From: JAWKJY01 sp041393535
GTDB lineage: Bacteria > Actinomycetota > Thermoleophilia > Gaiellales > Gaiellaceae
DNA: 64,000 bases
Reading direction: 5' to 3'
NCBI GenBank assembly: GCA_041393535.1
Contig: JAWKJY010000002.1
Location: forward strand, 558,001-622,000
In this document: one piece after another, positions 44,395-55,101 of the stretch
Position numbering within the stretch: the first letter of the stretch is position 1
How the letters are laid out: every line of letters begins with the position of its first letter
Program-made: the position numbers and the translations under genes
Notes under the pieces: model-generated
The model's input: the letters and a program-made list of their open reading frames with translations, nothing else
Database searches by the model: none
Told to the model about the DNA's origin: nothing

Positions 44395-44700
44395 TCAGCC
44401 CTGCTCGGAGAGCTTCCGGTAGAGGCGGTTGACCAGGTCCGGGAGCTCCTCGAGCCGCTCCGTCACCAGGCGGATGCGGTACTCGCGGAAGTGGTCGGGC
44501 TCGACGCCCAGGGCGGCCGCGATCTGGACGATCACCTCGTTCGTCGGCACCGGCCGGTTGCCGTGGACGATGTGGTTCAGGTAGCCGGCGGAGAGCCCGG
44601 CCCGCGCCGCGAGCTGCCGGTAGCTCGTGCCCGTCTCGGCCATCAGCGCGACGACCGCGTCGCCGAACGGGGCGTCGGACGGGCGCCGCCTCCCGCTCAA
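44395..44700 (-). CDS. XRE-family helix-turn-helix regulator
   Basis: 101 residues. The HTH GTSYRQLAARAGLSAGYLNH (residues 24-43) continues into IVHGNRPVPTNEVIVQIAAA and LGVEPDHFREYRIRLV, a single-domain XRE protein with a C-terminal helix. The TTG 44700 start overlaps the proS stop (TTGA), so it is coupled to the translation operon; a later GTG is possible. It could act on the lipid-modification pair downstream, but no operator was identified. Confidence 0.75.
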   Translation of the reverse strand: MSGRRRPSDAPFGDAVVALMAETGTSYRQLAARAGLSAGYLNHIVHGNRPVPTNEVIVQIAAALGVEPDHFREYRIRLVTERLEELPDLVNRLYRKLSEQG

Positions 44701-46397
44701 GCAGCCCCCGAGACGGCGGCGGCGACCTGGCTCGCGGGAACCCGCGCCTCCTCCCCGCTCGCACGGCGCTTCACGTCGACCTGGCCGTCCTCGAGCGCCT
44801 TCTTGCCGACGGTCACGCGGACGGGGCAGCCGATCAGGTCGGCGTCGGCGAACTTCTCGCCTGGGCGCTGGTCGCGGTCGTCGAGCAGGACGGAGAGGCC
44901 GGCGGCCGCGCACTCCCGAGCGACCAGGTCGGCGAGCTCCGCCGCCTCCGGGCCGGCCGCGCCGATCTCGACCAGGTGCACGTCGTAGGGCGCGATCTGC
45001 GCGGGCCAGACGATCCCCCTGTCGTCGTGGCACTGCTCGACGATCGCCGCGAGCGTGCGGCCCGGGCCGATGCCGTAGCTGCCCATCACGATCGGCCGCT
45101 CGACCCCGGCCTCGTCGAGGTACGTGGCGCCGAGCGCCTCGGAGTAGCGGGTGCCGAGCTTGAAGATGTTGCCGACCTCGATCGCGGGCTCGACCGACAG
45201 CGTCCCGTCGCAGCGCGGGCAGCCGTCGCCGGCCTGCGCCTCGCGGATGTCCGCCCACGTCCCGGGCTCGAAGTCCCGGCCTGCCTCGACGCCGAGCAGG
45301 TGCCAGCCGTTGCGATTGGCGCCCGTCACGTACCAGCCCTCGCGCAGCGCCTCGTCGGCGACGATCGGCAGCGACACGCCGACCGGCCCGAGCGAGCCGC
45401 CGTCGGCGCCGAACGCCTCGCGGATCTCCTCCGGGTGGGCGGGCCGGAAGTCGCCGCCGAGCACCTTGCGGAGCTTCAGCTCGTGCAGCCGGTGGTCGCC
45501 GCGGACGAGCCCGAGCACGAGCTGCCCGTCGGGGCCGACCACGGGCATCGCCTTCGCGGTCGCGCGCGGGTCGATCCCGAGGAGCGCGGCGAGCGACTCG
45601 ATCGTCGTCGCGCCCGGCGTCTCGACCTCCTCGGGCGCGTTGCGCCGCTGCGGGAGGTCGGGCGCGGTCGGCCGCGACGCCGCCACCTCGACGTTCGCCG
45701 CGTAGCCGCACGCCTCGCAGCGGGCGACGTCGTTCTCGCCGGCCTCGCAGGGCGCCATGTACTCGTGCGCGCCCGTGCCGCCCATCATCCCCGTGTCGGA
45801 CTCGACCTCGTAGTAGCGCAGGCCGAGCCGGTCGAAGGCGGCGCGGTAGGCGGCCGCGTGCTTCGCGTAGGAGACGTCGAGGCCCTCCTGGTCGCGGTCG
45901 AACGAGTACGAGTCCTTCATCACGAACTCGCGCACCCGCAGGAGCCCGGCGCGCGGGCGCGGCTCGTCACGCTCCTTGAGGCCGAAGTGGTACCAGAGCT
46001 GCGGCAGCTGCCGGTACGAGCTGATCTCGCGCGCGAGGAACGTGATCGTCTCCTCGTGCGTCATCGCGAGCACGAACGGGCGGTCGGCCCGGTCGGACAC
46101 CTTGAACAGCTCGTTGATCTCGTAGCGGCCCGTCCGCTGCCAGAGCTCCGCGGGCGTCAGGAGCGGCATCAGCATCTCCTGGCAGCCGATCGCGTCCATC
46201 TCCTCGCGGATGATCTGCTCGACCTTCTTGTAGACGCGCCAGCCGAGCGGCATGAACGCGTAGAGGCCGGCGCCGACCTGGCGCACGCAGCCGGAGCGCA
46301 GCAGCAGGCGGTGGCTCGCGGCCTCGGCCTCTGCCGGATCCTCGCGGAGCGTCGGGAGGAAGAGCTGCGAGGCGCGGCTGACGGTGCCGCGGCTCAC
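44697..46397 (-). CDS. proS: Prolyl-tRNA synthetase
   Basis: 566 residues, bacterial (ProS-I) type. Class II motifs: motif 1 region ASHRLLLRSGCVRQVGAGLY, motif 2 RDEPRPRAGLLRVREFVMKD, motif 3 GSYGIGPGRTLAAIVEQ. A YbaK-like editing insertion (residues about 225-385; TAKAMPVVGPDGQLVLGLVR) clears mischarged Ala-tRNA. The C-terminal anticodon-binding domain is complete. GTG 46397 overlaps the ispG stop. A proline tRNA gene lies 4 kb away, by chance or history. Confidence 0.96.
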   Translation of the reverse strand: MSRGTVSRASQLFLPTLREDPAEAEAASHRLLLRSGCVRQVGAGLYAFMPLGWRVYKKVEQIIREEMDAIGCQEMLMPLLTPAELWQRTGRYEINELFKVSDRADRPFVLAMTHEETITFLAREISSYRQLPQLWYHFGLKERDEPRPRAGLLRVREFVMKDSYSFDRDQEGLDVSYAKHAAAYRAAFDRLGLRYYEVESDTGMMGGTGAHEYMAPCEAGENDVARCEACGYAANVEVAASRPTAPDLPQRRNAPEEVETPGATTIESLAALLGIDPRATAKAMPVVGPDGQLVLGLVRGDHRLHELKLRKVLGGDFRPAHPEEIREAFGADGGSLGPVGVSLPIVADEALREGWYVTGANRNGWHLLGVEAGRDFEPGTWADIREAQAGDGCPRCDGTLSVEPAIEVGNIFKLGTRYSEALGATYLDEAGVERPIVMGSYGIGPGRTLAAIVEQCHDDRGIVWPAQIAPYDVHLVEIGAAGPEAAELADLVARECAAAGLSVLLDDRDQRPGEKFADADLIGCPVRVTVGKKALEDGQVDVKRRASGEEARVPASQVAAAVSGAA

Positions 46398-47524
46398 GAC
46401 GAGGGCCGCTGGGCCGCCTCGGCCATCAGCTCCGTCGCCGACTTCGCGACCTTCAGCCGCTTCGGCCGCTTCATCCCGGCCTCGATCCACTGGTCGATCT
46501 CGTGGAAGAGCTCGTCGACGAGCACCGGGGACTCGACCTTGCGCAGGACGCGGCCGTGTGCGTAGATGAAGCCCGTCTCGCGGCCGCCCGCGATGCCGAA
46601 GTCGGCGTTGCCCGCCTCGCCCGGCCCGTTCACGGCGCAGCCCATCACGGCGACCTCGAACGCCTCCTTGTAGCCCTTCAGGCGCTCCTCGACCGTCTCC
46701 GCCAGGCCCTGGACGCCGACGTTGTCGCGCCCGCAGGACGGGCACGAGATCATCACGGGGCCGCGCTCGCGCAGGTGGAGCGCCTTGAGGATCTCCCAGG
46801 CGACCTCGACCTCCTTGACGGGGTCGGCCGTCAGCGAGACGCGCATCGTGTCGCCGATGCCGTCCGCGAGCAGCGCGCCGAGCCCGACGGAGCTCTTGAT
46901 CGCGCCGACGAACGGCGTGCCCGACTCGGTCACGCCCAGGTGGAGCGGGTAGTCGACCTTGTCGGAGATCATCCGGTACGCCCGGATCATCTCGGGAACG
47001 GACGTCGACTTGACCGAGATCTTGAAGTCGCGGTAGTCGAGCTTCTCGAGCAGCTCGACCTCTTCCATCGCGGCGCGGACGAGCGCCTCGGCGCCGTCCT
47101 CGAGGTCGCGCAGGTGCTTTGGCAGCGAGCCGGAGTTCGCGCCGATCCGCATCGGGATCCCCTTCGCCTTGGCCGCGAGCACGACCTCGGCGACCTTGTC
47201 CGGGCCGCCGATGTTGCCGGGGTTGATCCGGACGGCGGCGACGTTCGCCTCGATCGCGCGGAGCGCGAGGCTGGCGTTGAAGTGGATGTCCGCGATCACG
47301 GGGATCGGGCTGAGGTAGACGATCTTCTTGAGCGCGTCGGCGTCCTCGCTCTTCGGCACGGCGACGCGCACGATCTCGCAGCCGGCCTCGACGAGGCGCC
47401 CGATCTGGGCGATCGTGGCCTGCACGTCGTGCGTGTCGGTCGTCGTCATCGACTGGATCGCGACCGGCGCGCCACCGCCCACCGGCACGCCGCCGACCCT
47501 GATCTGTCGGGTGTTCTGGCCCAT
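46394..47524 (-). CDS. ispG: 4-hydroxy-3-methylbut-2-en-1-yl diphosphate synthase
   Basis: Iron-sulfur enzyme of the MEP isoprenoid pathway. 376 residues. TIM-barrel part begins VAIQSMTTTDTHDVQAT; the 4Fe-4S ligands lie in ISCPSCGRDNVG and MGCAVNGPGEA near residues 264 and 300. dxr lies two genes upstream, so two MEP steps are in this operon. The stop overlaps proS. A TAGAAT box is 10 nt before ATG 47524. Confidence 0.96.
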   Translation of the reverse strand: MGQNTRQIRVGGVPVGGGAPVAIQSMTTTDTHDVQATIAQIGRLVEAGCEIVRVAVPKSEDADALKKIVYLSPIPVIADIHFNASLALRAIEANVAAVRINPGNIGGPDKVAEVVLAAKAKGIPMRIGANSGSLPKHLRDLEDGAEALVRAAMEEVELLEKLDYRDFKISVKSTSVPEMIRAYRMISDKVDYPLHLGVTESGTPFVGAIKSSVGLGALLADGIGDTMRVSLTADPVKEVEVAWEILKALHLRERGPVMISCPSCGRDNVGVQGLAETVEERLKGYKEAFEVAVMGCAVNGPGEAGNADFGIAGGRETGFIYAHGRVLRKVESPVLVDELFHEIDQWIEAGMKRPKRLKVAKSATELMAEAAQRPSS

Positions 47525-47534
47525 GGCCCCGCGG

Positions 47535-47540
47535 ATTCTA
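47535..47540 (-). promoter_or_regulatory. -10 box of ispG-proS
   Basis: Minus-strand TAGAAT, 10 nt before ATG 47524, an internal promoter of the long operon. Confidence 0.45.
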
Positions 47541-47572
47541 CCGGGGTCGCCCGACGCGGCCGCGCGGGTCGA

Positions 47573-48796
47573 TCAGCCGCCCAGGCGGCCGATGTCGTTC
47601 GAGAGGCCGATCACGAAGAGGATCAGCACGAGCGCGATCCCGATCGCCGAGGCGCGCTCGTAGGCCTCGCGCGGGATCGCCCTCCCCCGCACCTTCTCGA
47701 GCAGCGAGAAGAGGATGTGCCCACCGTCGAGCGGCAGCAGCGGCAGCAGGTTCAGCAGCGCGAGCGACAGCGAGATCAGCGCGAGCAGCTGCAGGTAGTA
47801 CCGGAAGCCCACGTCGAGCGCCTGCGAGGAGCCCTGGACGATCCCGATCGGGCTCGAAACCTCGTCGCGCCCCGAGCCGGTGACGATCCGTCCGAGCGAC
47901 TTGCCGATCTCGGCGGTGACGCGGCCCGTGTCCTCGAACGCCTTGCCGATCGCGGGGCCGAGCCCGTACGAGCGCATCTCCTGCCCCGGGCTGAAGCCCA
48001 GCAGGAGCCGGCCGTCCTGGCGCACCGGCGCGGCCGGGCCGAGCTCGACCCGCTCGCCGTCGCGCAGCACGGTCACGGTGACCGGCGCTCCCTCGCCCGC
48101 CTCGATCGCCGGGCGGATGTCCTCGAACGTCGCCACCGGGGTGCCGTCGATCGCGAGGATCTCGTCGCCGGGCAGCAGCCCGATCTCCGAGGCGGGCATG
48201 CCCGCGCGCACCTCCTCGACCACCTTCGTCGTGCCGACCGGCACGCCCAGCATGAAGACGATCGTCAGCAGGACGATGCACGCGACGAGGTTGGTCAGCG
48301 GCCCGGCGGCGATCACGGAGACGCGCCTCCAGGCGGGCGCCTTCCAGTACGCGTCGTCCGAGAGGCCGTCCTCGACGTCGGTGAGGCCCCGCTCGGCCGT
48401 CTTGCGCGCCGCCTCGGACAGGTGCGCGCGCTCGACCACCTGGCGGAGCTCGGGCAGGCCCGCGCGGGCCTCGTCGAGCCGGCCCTGCTCGAGCGCGGCG
48501 CGCACCGGTGCCGCCGCGGTGCCGATCGAGTGCGCCTCGTCGGCCGCTCGCTGCAGGTGCGCGTCGAGGTCGCCGGCGGCCGGCCGGTGCATCCCGGGGA
48601 TCTTCACGTAGCCGCCGAGCGGGATCGCGCCGATGCCGTACTCGATCCCGTTCCGGGTCGTCTTCAGCACCGGCGGCGGGAAGAAGACGTAGAACTTCCG
48701 CGGCCGCATGCGCACCGCCAGCGCGGTGAAGAAGTGCCCGGCCTCGTGGATCAGGATCAGGAAGCCGAGGCCGACGATCGAGACGAGGACGTTCAC
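47573..48796 (-). CDS. Site-2 intramembrane metalloprotease (RseP/Rip1 type)
   Basis: 407 residues. HEAGH zinc motif in the first membrane helix (ILIHEAGHFFTALAV), GAIPLGGYVKIPGM, a PDZ domain (about residues 200-275; GMPASEIGLLPGDEILAIDG), and LLPLDGGHILF in the third helix. A helical insert of about 100 residues (LDAHLQRAADEAHS ... ERGLTDVEDGL) follows the first part and is longer than in E. coli RseP. It cleaves anti-sigma factors or remnant signal peptides in known cases. GTG 48796 overlaps the dxr stop. The order dxr-rip-ispG is conserved in actinobacteria. Confidence 0.93.
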   Translation of the reverse strand: MNVLVSIVGLGFLILIHEAGHFFTALAVRMRPRKFYVFFPPPVLKTTRNGIEYGIGAIPLGGYVKIPGMHRPAAGDLDAHLQRAADEAHSIGTAAAPVRAALEQGRLDEARAGLPELRQVVERAHLSEAARKTAERGLTDVEDGLSDDAYWKAPAWRRVSVIAAGPLTNLVACIVLLTIVFMLGVPVGTTKVVEEVRAGMPASEIGLLPGDEILAIDGTPVATFEDIRPAIEAGEGAPVTVTVLRDGERVELGPAAPVRQDGRLLLGFSPGQEMRSYGLGPAIGKAFEDTGRVTAEIGKSLGRIVTGSGRDEVSSPIGIVQGSSQALDVGFRYYLQLLALISLSLALLNLLPLLPLDGGHILFSLLEKVRGRAIPREAYERASAIGIALVLILFVIGLSNDIGRLGG

Positions 48797-49887
48797 GTGA
48801 CGAGGCTCCGTACGAGGTCGTCGGCGACGCGACGGGCCTCCCCGTCGATCGCGACCAGCTCGGCGAGGTCGCGGGCGGGCCCGGCCTCGACGGCGGCGAG
48901 CGTCCGCTCCACCACCTCGGCGATCCCGAGGAACGACAGCTCCTCCGCGAGGAACGCCGCGACGGCGACCTCGTTCGCCGCGTTCAGCACGCACGGCGCG
49001 CTGCCGCCCGCGTCGCCCGCCGCCCTCGCGAGCGCGAGGCACGGGAACGCCTCCTCGTCCGGGGGCTGGAACTCGAGCGTCAGCCCCGACGAGAAGTCGA
49101 GCGGCGCGACGGGCGTCGCGGCCCGCTCCGGGTGGGTGAGCGCGTAGGAGATCGGCACGCGCATGTCCGGGTAGCCGAGGTGCGCGAGCGTGGCGCCGTC
49201 GCGGAAGCGGGCCATCGCGTGGACGATCGAGGACGGGTGGACGACGACCTCGAGCTGCGCGAACGGGATGCCGAAGAGCACGTGCGCCTCGATCAGCTCG
49301 AGGCCCTTGTTCATCAGCGTCGCGGAGTCGATCGTGATCTTCGGCCCCATGCTCCAGGTCGGGTGCGCGAGCGCGTCGGCCCTCGTGACCGACTCGAGCT
49401 CGGCGCGCGTGTGGCCGCGGAAGGGCCCGCCCGACGCCGTGAGGACGAGCGAGTGCAGGCTGTCGCGGTCGCCGCCCTCGAGGCACTGGAGCGCCGCGGA
49501 GTGCTCGCTGTCGACGGGGAGGATCCGCCCGCCGCCGCGCTCCTGCGCGGCGAGCGCGAGGTCGCCGGCCGCGACGAGGCTCTCCTTGTTCGCGAGCGCG
49601 AGGTCGATGCCGTCCTCGAGCGCGGCGAGCGTCGCCGGGAGGCCCGCGAAGCCGACCACCGCGTTCAGGACGACGTCCGGCTCGGAGGCGCGGACCAGCT
49701 CGTCGAGCGGCACGTCGCCGCCGACCGAGACGTGGTCGACGCCACGCTCCCGCGCGAGTCGCTCGGCGTCCTCGCGGTTGCGCCCGACGGCCACGGCGCA
49801 GAGCTCGAGCTCGGGGTGCGCATCGACGATCTCGATCGCCTGGCGGCCGATCGACCCGGTCGCGCCGAGCAGGGCGATGCGCTTCAC
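48793..49887 (-). CDS. dxr: 1-deoxy-D-xylulose-5-phosphate reductoisomerase
   Basis: First committed enzyme of the MEP pathway, NADPH and Mn/Mg dependent. 364 residues with IALLGATGSIGRQAIEIV, LALANKESLVAAG, PVDSEHSAALQCL, LTASGGPFRG and HPTWSMGPKITIDSATLMNK. The GTG start is 6 nt behind TACACT. The stop overlaps the site-2 protease gene. Confidence 0.96.
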   Translation of the reverse strand: MKRIALLGATGSIGRQAIEIVDAHPELELCAVAVGRNREDAERLARERGVDHVSVGGDVPLDELVRASEPDVVLNAVVGFAGLPATLAALEDGIDLALANKESLVAAGDLALAAQERGGGRILPVDSEHSAALQCLEGGDRDSLHSLVLTASGGPFRGHTRAELESVTRADALAHPTWSMGPKITIDSATLMNKGLELIEAHVLFGIPFAQLEVVVHPSSIVHAMARFRDGATLAHLGYPDMRVPISYALTHPERAATPVAPLDFSSGLTLEFQPPDEEAFPCLALARAAGDAGGSAPCVLNAANEVAVAAFLAEELSFLGIAEVVERTLAAVEAGPARDLAELVAIDGEARRVADDLVRSLVT

Positions 49888-49893
49888 CGCGCC

Positions 49894-49899
49894 AGTGTA
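49894..49899 (-). promoter_or_regulatory. -10 box of dxr (leaderless)
   Basis: Minus-strand TACACT with exactly 6 nt to GTG 49887. Confidence 0.5.
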
Positions 49900-49972
49900 G
49901 ACAGCGCCCCCGGGGCTGCCGGGAGCCGGGACGCGGCCGGAGGGCTCGTCTCCGACCGCGCCCCGCTCGACC

Positions 49973-50191
49973 TCAGTGCCCGGTGCTCCCCGTCGCTGCG
50001 GCGGGGTCCGCGTTCGTGTCCGAGGACAGCGCCCAGGCGGTGATCAGCCAGCCCCAGACGACGGGCAGGGCGACGACGAACGAGAAGAGCAGGTAGCCGA
50101 TCCAGTCGTTCAGGTGGTGCGTCGCGAACGCGACCCCGAGGCAGGTCGCCCCGATCAGGCTCGAGCCCACGAACATCAGAGTCCACCGCAT
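49973..50191 (-). CDS. Small two-helix membrane protein between cdsA and dxr
   Basis: 72 residues from ATG 50191: helix 1 (TLMFVGSSLIGATCLGVAFA), a short loop (THHLNDWIG), helix 2 (YLLFSFVVALPVVWGWLITAW) and a polar tail. It has no recognised family. A purine-rich GGAAGGAGCGAGGG lies upstream. A longer frame to 50257 adds a polar, non-membrane N-terminus and is less likely. Confidence 0.6.
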   Translation of the reverse strand: MRWTLMFVGSSLIGATCLGVAFATHHLNDWIGYLLFSFVVALPVVWGWLITAWALSSDTNADPAAATGSTGH

Positions 50192-50275
50192 GTCGCCCTC
50201 GCTCCTTCCGACGATTCTCGTTACGCGAAGGATAAGGGACGAAACGGAAGTCGTCAAAAGAGAGTCGCGACGTTG

Positions 50276-51091
50276 CTAGCCGGGCGCCGCGTCGAACGCG
50301 AGCAGCACGTAGAACGCGGCGGGCGAGGCGATCAGCAGCGAGTCGATCCGGTCGAGCACGCCGCCGTGCCCGCCGAGCAGGCGGCCGGTGTCCTTCACGC
50401 CCATGTCGCGCTTGACCATCGACTCGAGCAGGTCGCCGATGACGCTCGCGACGACGACGACGAGCCCGAGCGCGATCGCCTGCCCGTGGGAGAGGAAGCC
50501 GTCGTCCGTGATCGGCTGGTAGAGCGAGATCCAGCAGACGAAGACGCCGAAGACCGTCCCGCCGAGGAAGCCCTCCCACGTCTTGCCGGGCGAGAGGCGC
50601 GGCGCGAGCTTCCGCCGCCCGACGAGGCGCCCGACGACGTAGGCGCCCGTATCCGTCGCGAAGACGGTCAGGAGGACGGTGAAGACGAGCTGCCGCCCCT
50701 GGCCCGGAACGTCGCGCACGAGCGCGAGGTGGGTCAGGCCGACGGCGATCCACGCGACGCCCAGCACGGTCGTGCCGATCGCGATCGTGTTCGACTGGGA
50801 GGTGTCCGCGATCGCGGCGAACAGGAACCCGAGCACGAGCGTCAGCAGGAGCGCGAGGCCGAGCCAGGCGACCCCGCCGAGCTGGGTGCCGAGCAGGGCG
50901 GCGAGCGCGCCCAGGTAGCCGGCGAGGACGAGCGGGCGCAGCTGGCGCGTCATCGCGTAGAGCTCGTGCAGGGCGAGCAGCACCGCCACGGCGAGCAGCA
51001 GCCACATCCACCAGCCGCCGAGCCAGGCCGCGCCGAGCACGACGGGCAGCCCGACCGCCGCGACGGCCAGGCGCGAGACGGTGTTGCTCAT
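50276..51091 (-). CDS. cdsA: Phosphatidate cytidylyltransferase
   Basis: Makes CDP-diacylglycerol from phosphatidic acid and CTP. 271 residues, about seven membrane helices. The CDS signature SMVKRDMGVKDTGRLLGGHG and GVLDRIDS is near the C-terminus. The start overlaps the uppS stop by 4 nt. It provides the substrate for the PgsA-like enzyme encoded at 36 kb. Confidence 0.94.
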   Translation of the reverse strand: MSNTVSRLAVAAVGLPVVLGAAWLGGWWMWLLLAVAVLLALHELYAMTRQLRPLVLAGYLGALAALLGTQLGGVAWLGLALLLTLVLGFLFAAIADTSQSNTIAIGTTVLGVAWIAVGLTHLALVRDVPGQGRQLVFTVLLTVFATDTGAYVVGRLVGRRKLAPRLSPGKTWEGFLGGTVFGVFVCWISLYQPITDDGFLSHGQAIALGLVVVVASVIGDLLESMVKRDMGVKDTGRLLGGHGGVLDRIDSLLIASPAAFYVLLAFDAAPG

Positions 51092-51840
51092 CGGCCGCCG
51101 AACCGCCGGCGCCGGCTCGCGTACTCGTCGAGCGCGCGCTCGAGCTCCCGGCGGCCGAAGTCGGGCCAGAGCACGTCGACGAAGACGAGCTCCGTGTAGG
51201 CGAGCTGCCAGAGGAGGAAGTTCGAGACGCGCAGCTCGCCCGACGTCCGGATCAGCAGGTCGGGCTCGGGCATGTCGGGCGCGTAGAGCCGCTGGGCGAT
51301 CGCGTTCTCGTCGATGTCGCGCGGGTCGACGCCCTCCTCGACGAGCCGACGGGCCGCCTGGACGATGTCGGCGCGGCCGCCGTAGTCGAACGCGATCCAC
51401 AGCTGGAGGCGGTCCTTGCCCTCGGTCGCGCGCTCGAGCTCGGCCATCTTCGCCTGGAGGGCGGCGGGCGCGCGGTCGCGCCGGCCGATGAAGCGCGTGC
51501 GGACGCCCTGCCGCGCGAGGTCGGGCAGCTCGCGGTCGATCGACTCGACGAAGATCTCCATCAGCGCCTCGATCTCCTCCGGCGGGCGCGACCAGTTCTC
51601 GGTCGAGAAGGCGTAGACGCAGACGGACTCGACGCCCAGGTCGATCGCCGCCTCGACGGTGCGCCGCAGCGCGCGCGTGCCGGCGCGGTGGCCGGCGGCG
51701 GGCGGGAGGTGGCGGCGCCTCGCCCAGCGGCCGTTGCCGTCCATGATCACCGCGACCGCGCGCGCGACCTCGGGCCGGCTCGACTCGTCCGGCATCGGCC
51801 GGAGCGCGCGGAGGATGCGGATGCGGTCGAGGAGCTTCAC
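51088..51840 (-). CDS. uppS: Isoprenyl transferase (undecaprenyl diphosphate synthase type)
   Basis: 250 residues of the cis-prenyltransferase family: VIMDGNGRWARRR near residue 33 (catalytic Asp), AFSTENWSRP, and the C-terminal RTSGELRVSNFLLWQLAYTE. It makes the C55 (or C50) carrier for peptidoglycan and glycan assembly. The chain length cannot be read with certainty. It lies in the frr-uppS-cdsA-dxr block, starting from GTG 51840. Confidence 0.94.
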   Translation of the reverse strand: MKLLDRIRILRALRPMPDESSRPEVARAVAVIMDGNGRWARRRHLPPAAGHRAGTRALRRTVEAAIDLGVESVCVYAFSTENWSRPPEEIEALMEIFVESIDRELPDLARQGVRTRFIGRRDRAPAALQAKMAELERATEGKDRLQLWIAFDYGGRADIVQAARRLVEEGVDPRDIDENAIAQRLYAPDMPEPDLLIRTSGELRVSNFLLWQLAYTELVFVDVLWPDFGRRELERALDEYASRRRRFGGR

Positions 51841-51882
51841 GGGCGCGGCGGGGGTCGCCGCCGGGGGCCGGGGCCCGCCGGC

Positions 51883-53993
<2,111 letters not shown>

Positions 53994-53997
<4 letters not shown>

Positions 53998-54923
53998 GCC
54001 GTCACCTCCCCGCCCTCCGCGGCAGGCGCTGGGGCCTCCGCAGCCGGCTCGGCGGGAGCCGGCGCCTCGGCGGCCGGTGCGGCCTCCGCGGGTGCGGCCT
54101 CCGCGGGAGCGGCATCGGCGGGAGCCGCGGCCTCCGCCGGGGCTGCCTCGGCGGGCGCGGGGGCGGCCGGTGCGGCCTCCGCCTGCGGCGCCGGGTCGGC
54201 CTGCGTGGCCGCCGCCGTCAGCTTCATCTCCTTCGTCGAGACCTTGGCCTGGCCGACCGCGATGCCGTCGGCGATCACGCGGACGATCAGGTTGCACGCG
54301 CGGATCGCGTCGTCGTTGCCCGGGATGACGAAGTCCGCGTCGTCCGGGTCGCAGTTCGTGTCGACGAGCGCGACGATCGGCAGGCCGAGCCGGCGGGCCT
54401 CGCGGACCGCCAGGGCCTCCTTCTTCAGGTCGACGAGGAAGACCGCGTCGGGCAGGCGCTTCAGGTCGGCGACGCCGCCGAGGTTCGTCTCGAGCTTCTC
54501 GAGCTCGTTCATCATCGTGATCCGCTCCTTCGACGGGAGCAGGTCGAGCTGCCCCTCGTCCCGGAGCCGGCGCAGGTCGTGCAGCCGCTCGAGGCGGTCG
54601 GAGACGGTGCGCCAGTTGGTGAGCAGGCCGCCGAGCCAGCGATGGCTCACGTACGGCATGCCGACGCGCTGCGCCTGCTGCGCGACGACGTCCTGCGCCT
54701 GCTTCTTCGTGCCGACGAAGAGGACGGTGCCGTTGCGCTCGGCGATGTTCCGCACGAAGGCGTGGGCCTGCTCGAGCATCGACTGCGTCTGCTGCAGGTC
54801 GATGATGTAGATCCCGCCGCGCTCGGTGAAGATGTACCGGCGCATCTTGGGGTTCCAGCGGCGCGTCTGGTGGCCGAAGTGGACTCCGGCCTCCAGCAGC
54901 TCGCGCATGGAGGCGACTGGCAT
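53994..54923 (-). CDS. rpsB: 30S ribosomal protein S2 with long Ala/Pro/Glu tail
   Basis: 309 residues. The S2 core (about 1-235) shows LLEAGVHFGHQTRRWNPKM, GTKKQAQDVVAQQAQR, RWLGGLLTNWRTV and PIVALVDTNCDPDDADFVIP. The last 75 residues are a low-complexity tail of PAEAA-type units with no folded domain; such Ala-rich S2 tails occur in other actinobacteria. ATG 54923 has an AGGAGG site 10 nt upstream and lies behind a strongly structured leader. It heads the tsf-pyrH-frr operon. Confidence 0.96.
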
Positions 54924-54959
54924 CGGGGTGGATCCTCCTGGTGGTTGGACGTCGGTGCG

Positions 54960-55024
54960 CCGACGGCCTCCGGGTGGAACCGGGCCCCTGGCCCGGCACC
55001 GCCACCCGGGCGGATCGCCGTCGG
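54960..55024 (-). promoter_or_regulatory. Structured leader RNA of rpsB (candidate autoregulatory element)
   Basis: Three nested perfect stems form one long hairpin: CCGACGG (54960-54966) with 55018-55024, CCGGGTGG (54970-54977) with 55002-55009, and CCGGGCC (54980-54986) with 54990-54996. It lies between the -10 box and the ribosome binding site. Ribosomal protein S2 leaders are known sites of feedback control in several bacteria; equivalence here is inference. Confidence 0.55.
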
Positions 55025-55045
55025 GTCGTGGTGAACGGTCGCTCG

Positions 55046-55051
55046 ATTCTA
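55046..55051 (-). promoter_or_regulatory. -10 box of the rpsB operon
   Basis: Minus-strand TAGAAT, giving a leader of about 115 nt that contains the nested hairpin. Most other genes in this window have no leader, so this leader stands out. Confidence 0.5.
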
Positions 55052-55089
55052 GCCGACGCCCGCCCGCGGACAGCGGCCCGCAGGGCCGC

Positions 55090-55095
55090 TAGCGT
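55090..55095 (+). promoter_or_regulatory. -10 box of the SIS-domain gene (leaderless)
   Basis: TAGCGT with exactly 6 nt to ATG 55102. Confidence 0.5.
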
Positions 55096-55101
55096 GAGCG
55101 C

